Shown here one piece after another: positions 28,440-37,955 of a stretch of 64,000 nt of DNA (its first letter is position 1; the number at the start of each line of letters is the position of its first letter). The notes under the pieces are model-generated. The model saw nothing but the letters and a program-made list of their open reading frames with translations. It did no database searches and was not told the origin of the DNA. Position numbers and translations under genes: made by a program. Source of the DNA: an uncultured Parabacteroides sp. (lineage in GTDB: Bacteria; Bacteroidota; Bacteroidia; Bacteroidales; Tannerellaceae); NCBI GenBank assembly GCA_949298575.1, contig CASFXH010000004.1:23191-87190 (forward strand), given 5' to 3'.

Positions 28440-28787
28440 TTAAAGACAGGGAGGCGCACGTAGCGAATAAGCGTCGTGGTAAGGACGCTGATGGCCCGGG
28501 CGGATCGCCGGACCGCAGATAAGACCTAAAAAGATGAGAAAAAGTTCGTGCAGGTGTGTGGCGGGATTGAAATCAATGCCTACGATCGAGCCCAGCGTGT
28601 GGAGCAACTCGAATTGGGCCAAGGTATGCGTATGGCCAGCCTCGTTGTCGGTATGGGCATGAACGATCGTCACCCCATCCATGATATGGATATGGGTGGT
28701 CAAGATCACGTTTGCCGCGTAGAAACAGAAGAGCAGCGGGAAAAAGATCTTGAAAAAAGTCCGAAACTTATCTTTCACACCGTTCAC
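28440..28787 (-). CDS. Small His-rich membrane protein upstream of the TonB receptor
   Basis: Unrecognised protein of about 112-115 residues. The frame runs back to 28877, overlapping dnaG, so I prefer a GTG start at 28787 or 28778 (VNGVKDKFRTFF). A hydrophobic segment (FFKIFFPLLFCFYAANVIL) is followed by a His-rich part with THIHIMDG, VHAHTDN, GHTHTLAQ, THLHELF and PYHD. It is encoded 77 bp upstream of the TonB receptor on the same strand, so co-transcription is likely. The His clusters suggest binding of zinc, copper or another metal; this is inference. Confidence 0.7.
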   Translation of the reverse strand: MNGVKDKFRTFFKIFFPLLFCFYAANVILTTHIHIMDGVTIVHAHTDNEAGHTHTLAQFELLHTLGSIVGIDFNPATHLHELFLIFLGLICGPAIRPGHQRPYHDAYSLRAPPCL

Positions 28788-28875
28788 GCCGCGAAGATAA
28801 ATCGAAGAATAATCGTGCGCAATGAAGAAACGCTGAAATTCGTAAATTCGCGTCTCGTTAAAGAACTGTGAGGTC

Positions 28876-30924
28876 ATGATTGATCAAGCGACTATCGATC
28901 GAATACTTTCGGCCGCCAACATCGTGGAGGTGGTATCCGACTTCGTGACACTGCGTAAGCGTGGTGTCAACTATGTCGGGCTTTGTCCATTCCATGCCGA
29001 TAAGTCGCCTTCCTTCTTCGTTTCGCCCGCCAAGAATATCTGCAAATGTTTCGCGTGTGGCGAGGGAGGGACTGCCGTCCATTTCATCATGAAACACGAG
29101 CAGATCGGTTATTATGATGCTTTGCGTTACTTGGCCAAGAAATATGGGATTGAGATTCAAGAACGCGAGTTGACCGACCAGGAGAAGCGGGCACGTGATT
29201 TGCGGGAAAGTCTTTTCATTGTCAATACGTGGGCCCAGCAGTATTTTTCCCGGATTTTGTTGGAAGATATCAATGGACGAGCCATAGGTTTACGTTATTT
29301 CGTGGAGCGGGGAGTGCGCGAGGAAACGGTGCGGAAGTTCCAATTGGGCTACGCGCTCGACCAGCGTGACGCGCTTTATCGGACGGCGACCCAGGCGGGT
29401 TATCGACAGGAGTTTCTGGAAAAGACTGGTTTGGTGGTTCGGCATGAGAGCGAGGAGGGTGGCGTGCGGAGCGAGCGCGTTTACGATCGTTTCCGCGGGC
29501 GGGTTATTTTCCCGGTCCATTCGTTGAGTGGTAAGATCGTCGCTTTCGGAGGGCGCATTTTGAAGAAAGCGGAAAAGACCGCCAAATATGTCAACTCGCC
29601 GGAGAGTGAGATTTATCATAAGAGCAACGAGCTTTACGGGCTCTTTTTCGCCAAGCAGGCGATCGTGCGGAAGGATCGTTGTTTCTTGGTCGAGGGTTAT
29701 ATGGACGTGATCGGGATGCACCAAGCGGGGATCGAGAACGTGGTCGCCTCGTCGGGTACCGCCTTGACGCAAGGACAAATTCGCTTGATCCGCCGCTTTA
29801 CCAACAACATTACGATCCTTTATGACGGGGATGCCGCGGGTATCAAGGCCGCTCTCCGCGGAATCGACATGTTTTTGGAGGAAGGCATGAACGTGAAGGT
29901 CGTGCTCCTTCCCGACGGCGAGGATCCCGACTCGTATGCCCGTACGCATGGCGCCAGTGAGTTTTCCGATTATATTACAGCCCACGAGACCGATTTCATT
30001 CGTTTCAAGACCCAGCTCTTGATGCGTGAGGCGGGTGATGACCCCGTACGGCGCACGGGGTTGATCACGGATATCGTGCGTTCTATCGCGATTATTCCCA
30101 ACAATATCGCTCGGGCGGTCTATATCCGGGAATGCGCCGCCCACATGGAGATCGACGAGCAGGTGTTGCTCAACGAGGTGAACAAGCTTCGGCAGGGGCG
30201 GGTGACGGTGCTCCAGTCGAACGCCGCGTCTCCGACGGCTCCAACTCCTGTCGTGCGGGAAACACCAGCCACTCCGGAGGTAGGGGAGAAGGCTCCTCTT
30301 GCTTCCGAGGAATCGGCGGAGGCGGAGCGTCCTGCCCAGCGTCCGTCCGCCGAACAGGTTTCGCCTTATCGCCCGTTCGAGATCGTTTTGTTGCGTTATG
30401 TCGTGCGCTATGGGGAGCGGATTTTGTTCGATTATTTTGACGAGGAACGTCAGGCGCAAGTTCGGATGCGGGTCGCTTCTTATATCCGTTTCGACTTGGC
30501 GCGTGATGAGTTGACCTTCTATACGCCCTTGTTTAAACGTATGCTCGACGAGGCGGCCGATCGTTGTGAGGAGCCGGGCTTCGAGGCCCAACGCTATTTC
30601 CTGGCTCATCCGGATCCTCAGGTCAGCCAGGTCGCGGCCAGCTTGATTTCCGAAAAGTATCAGCTCAGCAAGTACCATACCCGTTACCGGGAGTTGGAGA
30701 TGGAGAGCGACAAGCTTGACATTTTGGTTCCTCGGGATATTTACGCTTTTAAAGAAGCTTATATCCTTCACCAGATCAGATTGCTGCAACAGGAACTAAA
30801 GGATGCCCAGGTCGCTACCGACGTGGAGCGCATGAAAGACCTGATGGGACGGATCGTCAAGCTGAATGAAGTCAAGAGTTTGCTTTGTAAGGAATTGGGC
30901 GAGCGAATCGTGTTGCGGATGTAG
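28876..30924 (+). CDS. dnaG: DNA primase
   Basis: A 682-residue DnaG that makes RNA primers for replication. The CHC2 zinc finger uses C37, H40, C58 and C61. The RNA polymerase core follows, with TOPRIM motifs VEGYMD and YDGDAAGIKA. A Pro/Ala/Glu-rich linker (~445-500) leads to a C-terminal helicase-interaction domain. The start ATG at 28876 matches the usual N-terminus (MIDQATIDRILSAANIVEVV). A possible TAAATTCG promoter element is at 28843-28850. Confidence 0.97.
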   Translation: MIDQATIDRILSAANIVEVVSDFVTLRKRGVNYVGLCPFHADKSPSFFVSPAKNICKCFACGEGGTAVHFIMKHEQIGYYDALRYLAKKYGIEIQERELTDQEKRARDLRESLFIVNTWAQQYFSRILLEDINGRAIGLRYFVERGVREETVRKFQLGYALDQRDALYRTATQAGYRQEFLEKTGLVVRHESEEGGVRSERVYDRFRGRVIFPVHSLSGKIVAFGGRILKKAEKTAKYVNSPESEIYHKSNELYGLFFAKQAIVRKDRCFLVEGYMDVIGMHQAGIENVVASSGTALTQGQIRLIRRFTNNITILYDGDAAGIKAALRGIDMFLEEGMNVKVVLLPDGEDPDSYARTHGASEFSDYITAHETDFIRFKTQLLMREAGDDPVRRTGLITDIVRSIAIIPNNIARAVYIRECAAHMEIDEQVLLNEVNKLRQGRVTVLQSNAASPTAPTPVVRETPATPEVGEKAPLASEESAEAERPAQRPSAEQVSPYRPFEIVLLRYVVRYGERILFDYFDEERQAQVRMRVASYIRFDLARDELTFYTPLFKRMLDEAADRCEEPGFEAQRYFLAHPDPQVSQVAASLISEKYQLSKYHTRYRELEMESDKLDILVPRDIYAFKEAYILHQIRLLQQELKDAQVATDVERMKDLMGRIVKLNEVKSLLCKELGERIVLRM

Positions 30925-31026
30925 GCGTTTTGAAATTTTTTCGTTCGTTTTGTTTCACTTTCCATAAATATCTTCTATTTTAGTCGCCCAAATTCCATTG
31001 TTGCTTTTTTAAGAGAAGAATAGCCC

Positions 31027-31998
31027 ATGTTTACCACGACAATGAGTATACCAGAGCTGATTGAGGAGGCTCGTAAGGATTATAAGGAAATGTATTGCGA
31101 CGTGCGGATCGCCTATGAGCGTTTCTCGCAAAATTATAGAACCTATCGGAATGAATCCCGGCGTCTTATCCATACGATGGCGGAAGAGAAAACCTATCGG
31201 ACAAGGCAAAACAACACGTGGACGATTCATTTTCGCTATATCTTGGAGAAATCGGGCAAGGCGCAAGTGATCGGTTTGATGTATATGCCTTTCCGGCGAG
31301 AATCAGGGATCGATTATTTTTATATGAGCATCAACCGGCAGGCTTTCCAATTGAACATCATGTCGGCGCATTTTATCCAGCGCTATAAGGAACGTTATCT
31401 CGATTACAATGGGATCACCGTAAAGGGACCGAATCTCATCACCTATTATATTATTCATAATATCGATCGTCAAGTGACGCGATACATGCCGAAAGGTTGG
31501 ACGGAAGAGGATATGCAGGAGAAACGTTTTCTCATCTCCTCGCAAGGCTTGGCGTTAGTCAAATGGGGCAAGGAGTATGTGCTCCACATCACTTTCCTAG
31601 ACCAGGAGAACCTGAGTCGTTACAAGGCGATTGTCTATGAGCAAGAACAACTTTGGAAACTGATCGGGGACTTGCATAAGCTTTGGAACTCGAAAGAACC
31701 CTCAGAGATGTTGTTGTTTAAGGAGAAAGCCATCTATCATAAGATATTCTCGAATCCCAATTCCAAGAAACTGTTCATGGATTACGTGCGTCGCCGGAAA
31801 ATGGGCGAGCCGAAAGAGGTCCTTGACGAATTTCTTGAGCGTGCCAAAGGCGCGTGGGGTGAGTTGGAGCGCAATAATGCCCGTCTGGGAGACGCGCTTG
31901 ATTCCGCCGAGCGGACTTTACGGCCGAAGACCTTGTTCGATAACGACCTGTTTAAGATCTTGCGGCCACGAATCGATTTGTTTAATAAATTCAAATAA
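31027..31998 (+). CDS. Conserved-looking hypothetical protein
   Basis: A 323-residue basic soluble protein that I do not recognise. It has no signal peptide or membrane span. It is rich in Tyr, Arg and Lys, with a distinctive mid-segment (NIMSAHFIQRYKERYL, residues ~109-124), a beta-rich part (FLISSQGLALVKWGKEYVLHITFLD) and a helical C-terminus. It lies between dnaG and cutC with 102 bp upstream and 14 bp downstream, so it may be co-transcribed with cutC. Nothing here allows a functional assignment. Confidence 0.8.
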   Translation: MFTTTMSIPELIEEARKDYKEMYCDVRIAYERFSQNYRTYRNESRRLIHTMAEEKTYRTRQNNTWTIHFRYILEKSGKAQVIGLMYMPFRRESGIDYFYMSINRQAFQLNIMSAHFIQRYKERYLDYNGITVKGPNLITYYIIHNIDRQVTRYMPKGWTEEDMQEKRFLISSQGLALVKWGKEYVLHITFLDQENLSRYKAIVYEQEQLWKLIGDLHKLWNSKEPSEMLLFKEKAIYHKIFSNPNSKKLFMDYVRRRKMGEPKEVLDEFLERAKGAWGELERNNARLGDALDSAERTLRPKTLFDNDLFKILRPRIDLFNKFK

Positions 31999-32012
31999 TA
32001 CGGAATAAGGAA

Positions 32013-32756
32013 ATGAAACGGATTATAGAGATTTGCGCCAACTCGGCCCAGAGCTGCGTGGAGGCGGAGGCGGGAGGCGCCAAGCGTGTGGAACTCTGCG
32101 CGGGCATCCCAGAGGGAGGGACGACTCCCAGTTATGGCGAGATCGTGATGGCTCAAAAGTTGACTTCGAAGATTGATATCAATGTGATTATCCGTCCTCG
32201 GGGAGGGGACTTTCTCTATACGGAGGCGGAGATTGAGTCAATGTTGTTGGATATTGAGCTTTGTAAGCGTTTGGGCGTGCATGGTGTCGTATTCGGATGC
32301 TTGACTAAAGAGGGCGACATCGACGTGCCTTTGATGCGGAAATTGATCGAACGGGCCAAGCCGCTTTCGGTCACGTGCCATCGGGCTTTCGACGTCTGCC
32401 GGGATCCATTCGTGGCTTTGGAGCAGTTGATTGAGTTGGGATGCGATCGGATCCTGACCTCGGGGCAACAATCGGACGCGATTAAAGGTATCCCGTTGAT
32501 TGCCGAGCTGGTGCGTCGGGCTGAAGGAAGGATCATTATCATGCCGGGTTGTGGCGTGCGAGAGAATAATATCGCTCAGTTGGAGCGGGAGACGGGCGCG
32601 AAAGAGTTTCACACTTCCGCCCGGAGCGTGGTTTATAGCCGGATGGAATACCGGAACGAACATGTGCCGATGGGCAGTAGCGCGGTCACGTCGGAGTTCG
32701 AGACGGTGGAGACCGATCGTAAAAAAGTGGCGGCATGCGTTGGTTCGGACGATTGA
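32013..32756 (+). CDS. cutC: Copper homeostasis protein CutC
   Basis: A 247-residue TIM-barrel CutC. Signature segments are EICANSAQSCVEAEAGGAKRVELC split around residues 3-27, IRPRGGDF, VTCHRAFD and DRILTSGQ. Family members were linked to copper tolerance, but the biochemical activity is still unclear. Its 3' end overlaps the start of the next gene by 22 bp. Confidence 0.93.
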   Translation: MKRIIEICANSAQSCVEAEAGGAKRVELCAGIPEGGTTPSYGEIVMAQKLTSKIDINVIIRPRGGDFLYTEAEIESMLLDIELCKRLGVHGVVFGCLTKEGDIDVPLMRKLIERAKPLSVTCHRAFDVCRDPFVALEQLIELGCDRILTSGQQSDAIKGIPLIAELVRRAEGRIIIMPGCGVRENNIAQLERETGAKEFHTSARSVVYSRMEYRNEHVPMGSSAVTSEFETVETDRKKVAACVGSDD

Positions 32757-33649
32757 TCGTATGGAGCGTCCTTGTGTGGGGACTGGGTCTCGGCAATGCG
32801 TGGGGGCAACAAGAAGAGGCTTTACCTTTCGAGTTGCCTTCGATCCCTTCGGTCTATCGGGAACCCGCGGATCGGGCGAAATATCTGCTTGAACATTTCT
32901 GGGATAATTTTGATTTGGCAGGAGCGACGACCAGCCAGATGACGGATGATTTTGAGCGGGCTTTTGCGACCTATGTGGATTTGACCCGCCATGTCGAGCC
33001 GGCGGTCGCGGCGAAGGCTGTCCAAGACCTGATGCGGGCGGTGGAAAACAATCGACCTTTTTTCAATTACCTAGACGGTCTGTTCGAGAAATATTTATAT
33101 GACGCTTATTCGCCGATGCGCGACGAGGCGTTGTATGAGGCGGTTTTGGCTTATCTGGTGGAAAGTCCCGTTCTGGGAGAGGTCGATAAGATCCGTCCGA
33201 GCCAATTGCTGGCTTTGGTCCGCCGGAATCAAGTCGGGCAGCAGGCGGAACGTTTTGACTTCATCGATACGACGGGCACGAGGCAAACCTTGTCGGACGT
33301 GAAGGCGGATCGGTTGTTGCTCTTTTTTTATGATCCGGATTGTGAGGATTGCCAACGGGCGCGTGAAGACGTGAAGGTTTCTCCCATCATCGGGCGGCAA
33401 ATGGAGGAGGGGCGTTTGCGGGTGCTGGCGATCTATCCTTTCGGAGACCGTTCGCTTTGGGAGTCTTACGCGAAGAATCTTCCAGCCGACTGGGTAAATG
33501 GCTTGGATGAGGCGCAACGAGTGCTTGGGGAGGAGCTTTACGACTTGAAGCGGATGCCGACCCTCTATTTGTTGGACGCGGAGAAACGGGTTTTGTTGAA
33601 AGACGCGTCGGTGCACGAGATCGAGGCGTTTCTTTTGAAAGAGAACTAA
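32735..33649 (+). CDS. DUF5106/thioredoxin-like exported protein
   Basis: A 304-residue protein with a signal peptide (to ~24), a helical DUF5106-like N-terminal domain (residues ~35-165) and a thioredoxin-like C-terminal domain carrying the redox pair CEDC (C203, C206) after FFYDPD. A cis-Pro loop is visible as KRMPTLYLL. It probably acts as a periplasmic disulfide reductase or isomerase. The gene overlaps cutC by 22 bp and is likely translated by coupling. Confidence 0.85.
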   Translation: MRWFGRLIVWSVLVWGLGLGNAWGQQEEALPFELPSIPSVYREPADRAKYLLEHFWDNFDLAGATTSQMTDDFERAFATYVDLTRHVEPAVAAKAVQDLMRAVENNRPFFNYLDGLFEKYLYDAYSPMRDEALYEAVLAYLVESPVLGEVDKIRPSQLLALVRRNQVGQQAERFDFIDTTGTRQTLSDVKADRLLLFFYDPDCEDCQRAREDVKVSPIIGRQMEEGRLRVLAIYPFGDRSLWESYAKNLPADWVNGLDEAQRVLGEELYDLKRMPTLYLLDAEKRVLLKDASVHEIEAFLLKEN

Positions 33650-33680
33650 AGAGGGGGAACGGAGATTATCGCCTGAAAGG

Positions 33681-33841
33681 ATGCGCGGCAGCAAACGCGT
33701 CCAAGAGTTGGAAAGCAAGTTGCGTCCTTGTTCGCGCGTTGGGTGATCCGCCAAGTGGGCTTCCGGCCGATGGCTCAAGGGGTTTCCTTTGGGATTTTTA
33801 TCGCTTTCGTCAGCTTGGGCGTGATCATGATAGGAGGATAG
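33681..33841 (+). pseudogene. Possible small membrane protein with a frameshift
   Basis: An ATG at 33681 begins MRGSKRVQELESKLRP but stops at 33746. A second frame, ending at the TAG at 33839-33841, continues with VASLFARWVIRQVGFRPMA and a hydrophobic helix GVSFGIFIAFVSLGVIMIGG. Joined by one frameshift near 33715-33725 they would give an approximately 53-residue single-span membrane protein. Alternatively the second frame starts at TTG 33728 or GTG 33743. No homologue is recognised; confidence is low because such short ORFs arise by chance. Confidence 0.35.
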
Positions 33842-33852
33842 TTGATTTTTAT

Positions 33853-33860
33853 TACCTTTG
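33853..33860 (+). promoter_or_regulatory. -7 element (TACCTTTG) of the pbp1A gene
   Basis: Exact TAnnTTTG match, 63 bp upstream of the ATG at 33924. The -33 region is weak. Confidence 0.55.
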
Positions 33861-33923
33861 CCCCGCGGTCGGCGAGGGGTGAAGGTTTCGCCGTCCTTTG
33901 TTTTTCTAATTTCATACTGAGGA

Positions 33924-36272
33924 ATGGCATCGAAGGTAACAAAAGGAATTATCATTTCGTTTTGGGTGATTTATGTGGCGGTCTTGGTGGCTGTCGTGAG
34001 CGCTTTCGTGGCGATCGCGAACGGATCGATTGGCTATATGCCACCGGTGGAGCAACTGGAGAACCCGATAGACAAGTACGCGTCACAAATCATTTCGGCG
34101 GATGGCCGGACATTGGGTAGCTACGCCCATAGCCAAGATAATCGTATTTATGTCACGTATGATGAGCTTTCGCCCGACTTGGTGAAAGCGTTGATCGCGA
34201 CGGAAGACGTGCGTTTCGCCGACCATAGCGGTATTGATTTCCAAGGCTTGGTCCGGGCGGTGGTGAAACGTGGCATCTTGATGCAGAAGAGTGGAGGCGG
34301 CGGAAGCACCATCACCCAGCAGCTGGCGAAGCTGCTCTTCTCGCCCAACGCGGAGAACTTGACGGAACGCCTCTTCCAGAAACCGATCGAGTGGGTGATC
34401 GCCGTGCGCCTGGAGCGCTATTACACGAAAGAGGAGATCATCAACATGTACTTGAACAAGTTCGATTTCCTCTATAACGCGGTGGGGATCCAATCGGCGG
34501 CCCGGGTCTATTTCGGCAAGACGCCCCGAACCTTGAAGATCGAGGAGGCGGCCACGCTGGTGGGCATGTGCAAGAACCCTTCTTATTTTAACCCCGTACG
34601 GCGCAACGAGCGGACAAAGGGGCGGCGCGACGTCGTGCTCGACCAGATGCAGAAGGCCGGCTACATCACCGCGGCCGAATGTGACTCCTTGAAGGCCTTG
34701 CCCTTGGTGCTCCACTTCAACCGGGTGGACCACAAGGACGGCTTGGCGCCTTACTTCCGCGAGTACTTGCGCATGACGCTGACGGCAAAGAAGCCGGAGC
34801 GCGAGAACTACGCCTCATGGCAAGGGCAACTGTTCAAGGAAGACTCCATCTCGTGGGAGACGAACCCCCTCTACGGTTGGTGCAACAAGAACAAGAAGCC
34901 TGATGGCGACTTCTACAATGTGTATACGGATGGCTTGAAGATTTATACGACGATCGACTCCCGGATGCAGCGCTACGCCGAGGACGCCGTGCGCGAGCAC
35001 CTGAGCCAGACCCTCCAGCCCACCTTCGCCAAGGAGAAGGCGGGACGCGCCTACGCCCCCTTCTCGAAAGACCTCTCGCTAGGGCAGGTCGATACGATCC
35101 TGATGCGTTCCATGCACCAGACCGATCGCTATCGGGCGTTGAAGAAGGCGGGGATGAAGGAAGAGGAGATCCGCGAGGAATTCCAGAAACCGATCGACAT
35201 GCGCGTCTTCAGCTGGGACGGGCCGATCGACACCCTGATGTCGCCATGGGACTCGATCCGCTACCACAAGAGCTTCCTCCGGGCGGCCTTCATGTCGATG
35301 GACCCGCGCACGGGGCAGGTGAAAGCCTACGTCGGCGGCATCGACTACAACGATTTCCAGTACGACATGATCAACGGCGGGCGCAGGCAGGTCGGGTCGA
35401 CCATGAAGCCTTTCCTTTACTCCTTGGCGATGATCGAGGGCATCAGCCCGTGCGACGAGATGTTGCACGTCCAGCAGCAGCTCCGCGACGAGAACGGGCG
35501 GCTCTGGGTTCCCCGTAACTCAAGCGCGAAGAGGATTGGCGAGATGGTCACCATACAATGGGGCTTGCAGAACTCCGACAACTGGGTGACGGCTTACCTG
35601 ATGAGCAAGCTCTCGCCCTATACGTTCGTACGCTTGCTGCACTCCTTCGGCCTGAAGAACGAGATAGACCCGGTGATCTCCGTCTGCCTCGGCACCCCCG
35701 ACGTCTCCGTCGGCGAAATGGTGGGGGCATACACGGTCTTCGCCAACAAGGGCATCCGCGTGGAGCCCCTCTACGTGACCCGCATCGAGGATTCGTACGG
35801 CAACACGATAGCCAATTTCACCCCCCAAATGAGCGAGGTCCTCACCGAGGACGCCTCCTATAAGATGCTCCACATGCTGCGGAGCGTCATCGACGGCGGG
35901 ACGGGCTCGCGCATACGATTCCGATACGGGCTGGAAGCCCCGATGGGGGGGAAGACCGGGACGACCCAGAACAACTCCGACGGATGGTTCATGGGCTTCA
36001 CGCCAAGCCTCGTCTCGGGATGCTGGGTCGGAGGCGAGGACCGATCGGTGCATTTCGACCGCCTCACCGAGGGGCAGGGCGCCAACATGGCCCTCCCGAT
36101 CTACGGACTCTATATGCAGAAGGTCTACGCCGACAAGACGTTAGGCTACTCGCAGGAAGAGGACTTCGACATCCCCGAGCGCTACCTGAACCCGTGCGAC
36201 TCCATCCCCGAGGCCGAGCAAGAGCGCCTCGTCGAGCCCGATACGGGAGGCATCGACCGCATGTTCGAATAG
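33924..36272 (+). CDS. Bifunctional penicillin-binding protein 1A
   Basis: A 782-residue class A PBP that polymerises and crosslinks peptidoglycan. One N-terminal membrane anchor (residues ~8-32) is followed by a GT51 glycosyltransferase domain with catalytic Glu94 ([10 protein letters not shown]) and [14 protein letters not shown]. The transpeptidase domain has S492-T-M-K495, SDN in QNSDNW (~551) and K677-T-G. The first ~120 codons use mixed third positions while the remainder is strongly GC-rich with C-ending codons, a visible composition step inside the gene. Confidence 0.95.
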   Translation: MASKVTKGIIISFWVIYVAVLVAVVSAFVAIANGSIGYMPPVEQLENPIDKYASQIISADGRTLGSYAHSQDNRIYVTYDELSPDLVKALIATEDVRFADHSGIDFQGLVRAVVKRGILMQKSGGGGSTITQQLAKLLFSPNAENLTERLFQKPIEWVIAVRLERYYTKEEIINMYLNKFDFLYNAVGIQSAARVYFGKTPRTLKIEEAATLVGMCKNPSYFNPVRRNERTKGRRDVVLDQMQKAGYITAAECDSLKALPLVLHFNRVDHKDGLAPYFREYLRMTLTAKKPERENYASWQGQLFKEDSISWETNPLYGWCNKNKKPDGDFYNVYTDGLKIYTTIDSRMQRYAEDAVREHLSQTLQPTFAKEKAGRAYAPFSKDLSLGQVDTILMRSMHQTDRYRALKKAGMKEEEIREEFQKPIDMRVFSWDGPIDTLMSPWDSIRYHKSFLRAAFMSMDPRTGQVKAYVGGIDYNDFQYDMINGGRRQVGSTMKPFLYSLAMIEGISPCDEMLHVQQQLRDENGRLWVPRNSSAKRIGEMVTIQWGLQNSDNWVTAYLMSKLSPYTFVRLLHSFGLKNEIDPVISVCLGTPDVSVGEMVGAYTVFANKGIRVEPLYVTRIEDSYGNTIANFTPQMSEVLTEDASYKMLHMLRSVIDGGTGSRIRFRYGLEAPMGGKTGTTQNNSDGWFMGFTPSLVSGCWVGGEDRSVHFDRLTEGQGANMALPIYGLYMQKVYADKTLGYSQEEDFDIPERYLNPCDSIPEAEQERLVEPDTGGIDRMFE

Positions 36273-36312
36273 CCTCGACCACTCGCTTTCTAATACCATT
36301 ATCACATCACGC

Positions 36313-37812
36313 ATGAACAATCGGAACAAGTATTTGCTGGCGATCGACCAAGGGACCACCAGCTCCAGGGCTATCCTCTTCGACCACCAAGGCCGAGCCG
36401 TGACGATAGCCCAGCGTGCTTTCCAACAGCACTTCCCCCAACCAGGATGGGTCGAGCACGACCCGAACGAGATTTGGTACTCGCAGTCGATCGTCGTAAG
36501 AGAGGCGATGGAAAAGGCCGACGTGACCGAGCGACACGTCGCGTGCCTCGGCCTCGCCAACCAGCGAGAGACCACCATCGTCTGGGACCGCGAGACCGGT
36601 TTCCCCATCTACAACGCCATCGTCTGGCAAGACCGACGCACGGCCTACTTTTGCGAGCGACTGAAGGCCGACGGCCACGCCGACCTCATCCGTCGCAAGA
36701 CCGGACTCATCCCCGACGCCTATTTCTCGGCGACCAAGATCCGATGGATACTCGACCACGTGAAGGGCGCACGCCAGCGGGCCGAACGAGGCGAGTTGTG
36801 CTTCGGGACGGTCGACACGTGGCTCATCTGGAAACTCACCCGGGGCGAACGCTTCCTCACCGACGTGACGAACGCCTCGCGTACCTTATTATATAACATC
36901 CACACCGGACAGTGGGACGACGAGCTGCTCGACCTCTTCGGCGTCCCACGCTCGATGATGCCCGAGGTGCGCGGATGCAGCGAGGTCTACGGCGAGACGT
37001 CATCGCCGGCGCTGGGCCGCGGTATCCCCATCGCGGGCATGGCCGGCGACCAGCAAGCCGCCCTCTTCGGACAGCTCTGCGTGGAGTGCGGCATGCTCAA
37101 GACGACTTATGGGACAGGATGCTTCATGATCCTCAACACGGGCGAAACGCCCATCACCTCCGCCAACAACCTCCTCACGACCATCGCCTGGAAGCTCGGC
37201 GACCGCGTGACCTACGCCCTCGAGGGAAGCGTCTTCGTCGGCGGCGCCGCCATCCAATGGCTACGCGACGGCCTCGGACTCATCCCCAACGCGCCCGCCT
37301 CCGAGCGACTGGCCCTCTCGGTCGACGACAACGGCGGCGTCTATTTCGTCCCCGCCCTCACCGGCCTCGGCGCGCCCCATTGGGACCAGTACGCCCGCGG
37401 AACCATCGTCGGGCTCACCCGAGGCACGACGGCCGCCCACCTCGCCCGGGCCGCCCTCGAAGGCATCGCCTATCAAGTGCGCGACGTCCTCGCGGCCATG
37501 GAGAACGACCTCAACGTCAGGCCACGCGAGCTCCGGGCCGACGGCGGCGCCGTGGCCAACAACTTCCTCATGCAATTCCAAGCCGACATCTGCCGACTCC
37601 CCGTCGTGCGCCCCCGCGTGCTCGAGACGACGGCACTGGGCGCCGCCTACCTCGCCGGCCTCGCCGTGGGCTACTGGAAAGACCTCGACGACCTGCGTGA
37701 GCAATGGCAAGTCGATCAGGTCTTTAAGCCCAAAATGAACGACGCGGAGGCCGCCCGACTCCTCGCCGGGTGGGAAAAAGCCGTAAGCCGTGCCCTGGAT
37801 TGGGCGGAGTGA
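36313..37812 (+). CDS. glpK: Glycerol kinase
   Basis: A 499-residue FGGY-family kinase making glycerol-3-phosphate. The N-terminal phosphate-binding motif is [15 protein letters not shown]; glycerol-contact residues lie in ANQRETT and WQDRRTA. The second ATPase domain has [19 protein letters not shown] and the [17 protein letters not shown] signature. It follows the PBP1A gene by 40 bp. No glpF or glpD lies nearby. Codon use is extremely GC- and C-rich. Confidence 0.96.
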   Translation: MNNRNKYLLAIDQGTTSSRAILFDHQGRAVTIAQRAFQQHFPQPGWVEHDPNEIWYSQSIVVREAMEKADVTERHVACLGLANQRETTIVWDRETGFPIYNAIVWQDRRTAYFCERLKADGHADLIRRKTGLIPDAYFSATKIRWILDHVKGARQRAERGELCFGTVDTWLIWKLTRGERFLTDVTNASRTLLYNIHTGQWDDELLDLFGVPRSMMPEVRGCSEVYGETSSPALGRGIPIAGMAGDQQAALFGQLCVECGMLKTTYGTGCFMILNTGETPITSANNLLTTIAWKLGDRVTYALEGSVFVGGAAIQWLRDGLGLIPNAPASERLALSVDDNGGVYFVPALTGLGAPHWDQYARGTIVGLTRGTTAAHLARAALEGIAYQVRDVLAAMENDLNVRPRELRADGGAVANNFLMQFQADICRLPVVRPRVLETTALGAAYLAGLAVGYWKDLDDLREQWQVDQVFKPKMNDAEAARLLAGWEKAVSRALDWAE

Positions 37813-37856
37813 GCGAAAAATATGTTGTAAAACAGGCGAAGTTTTTGACGATCAAC

Positions 37857-37888
37857 TTGCTGCGATCGCCAAAATATCCGTACCTTTG
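37857..37888 (+). promoter_or_regulatory. Promoter of the HU-like gene
   Basis: TTGC at 37857-37860, 20 bp, then an exact TACCTTTG at 37881-37888; 67 bp upstream of the ATG. Confidence 0.68.
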
Positions 37889-37955
37889 AAGCGCCTGAAG
37901 GAACACGAGTGAGCCGGATGGAACAATTATTCATTAATCATTAAAACAATCAACT

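Noticed and set aside
28788-28877. Upstream extension of the His-rich protein to an ATG at 28877
   Set aside because: It would overlap the dnaG start on the opposite strand and adds a non-hydrophobic stretch before the membrane segment; GTG starts at 28787 or 28778 fit better.
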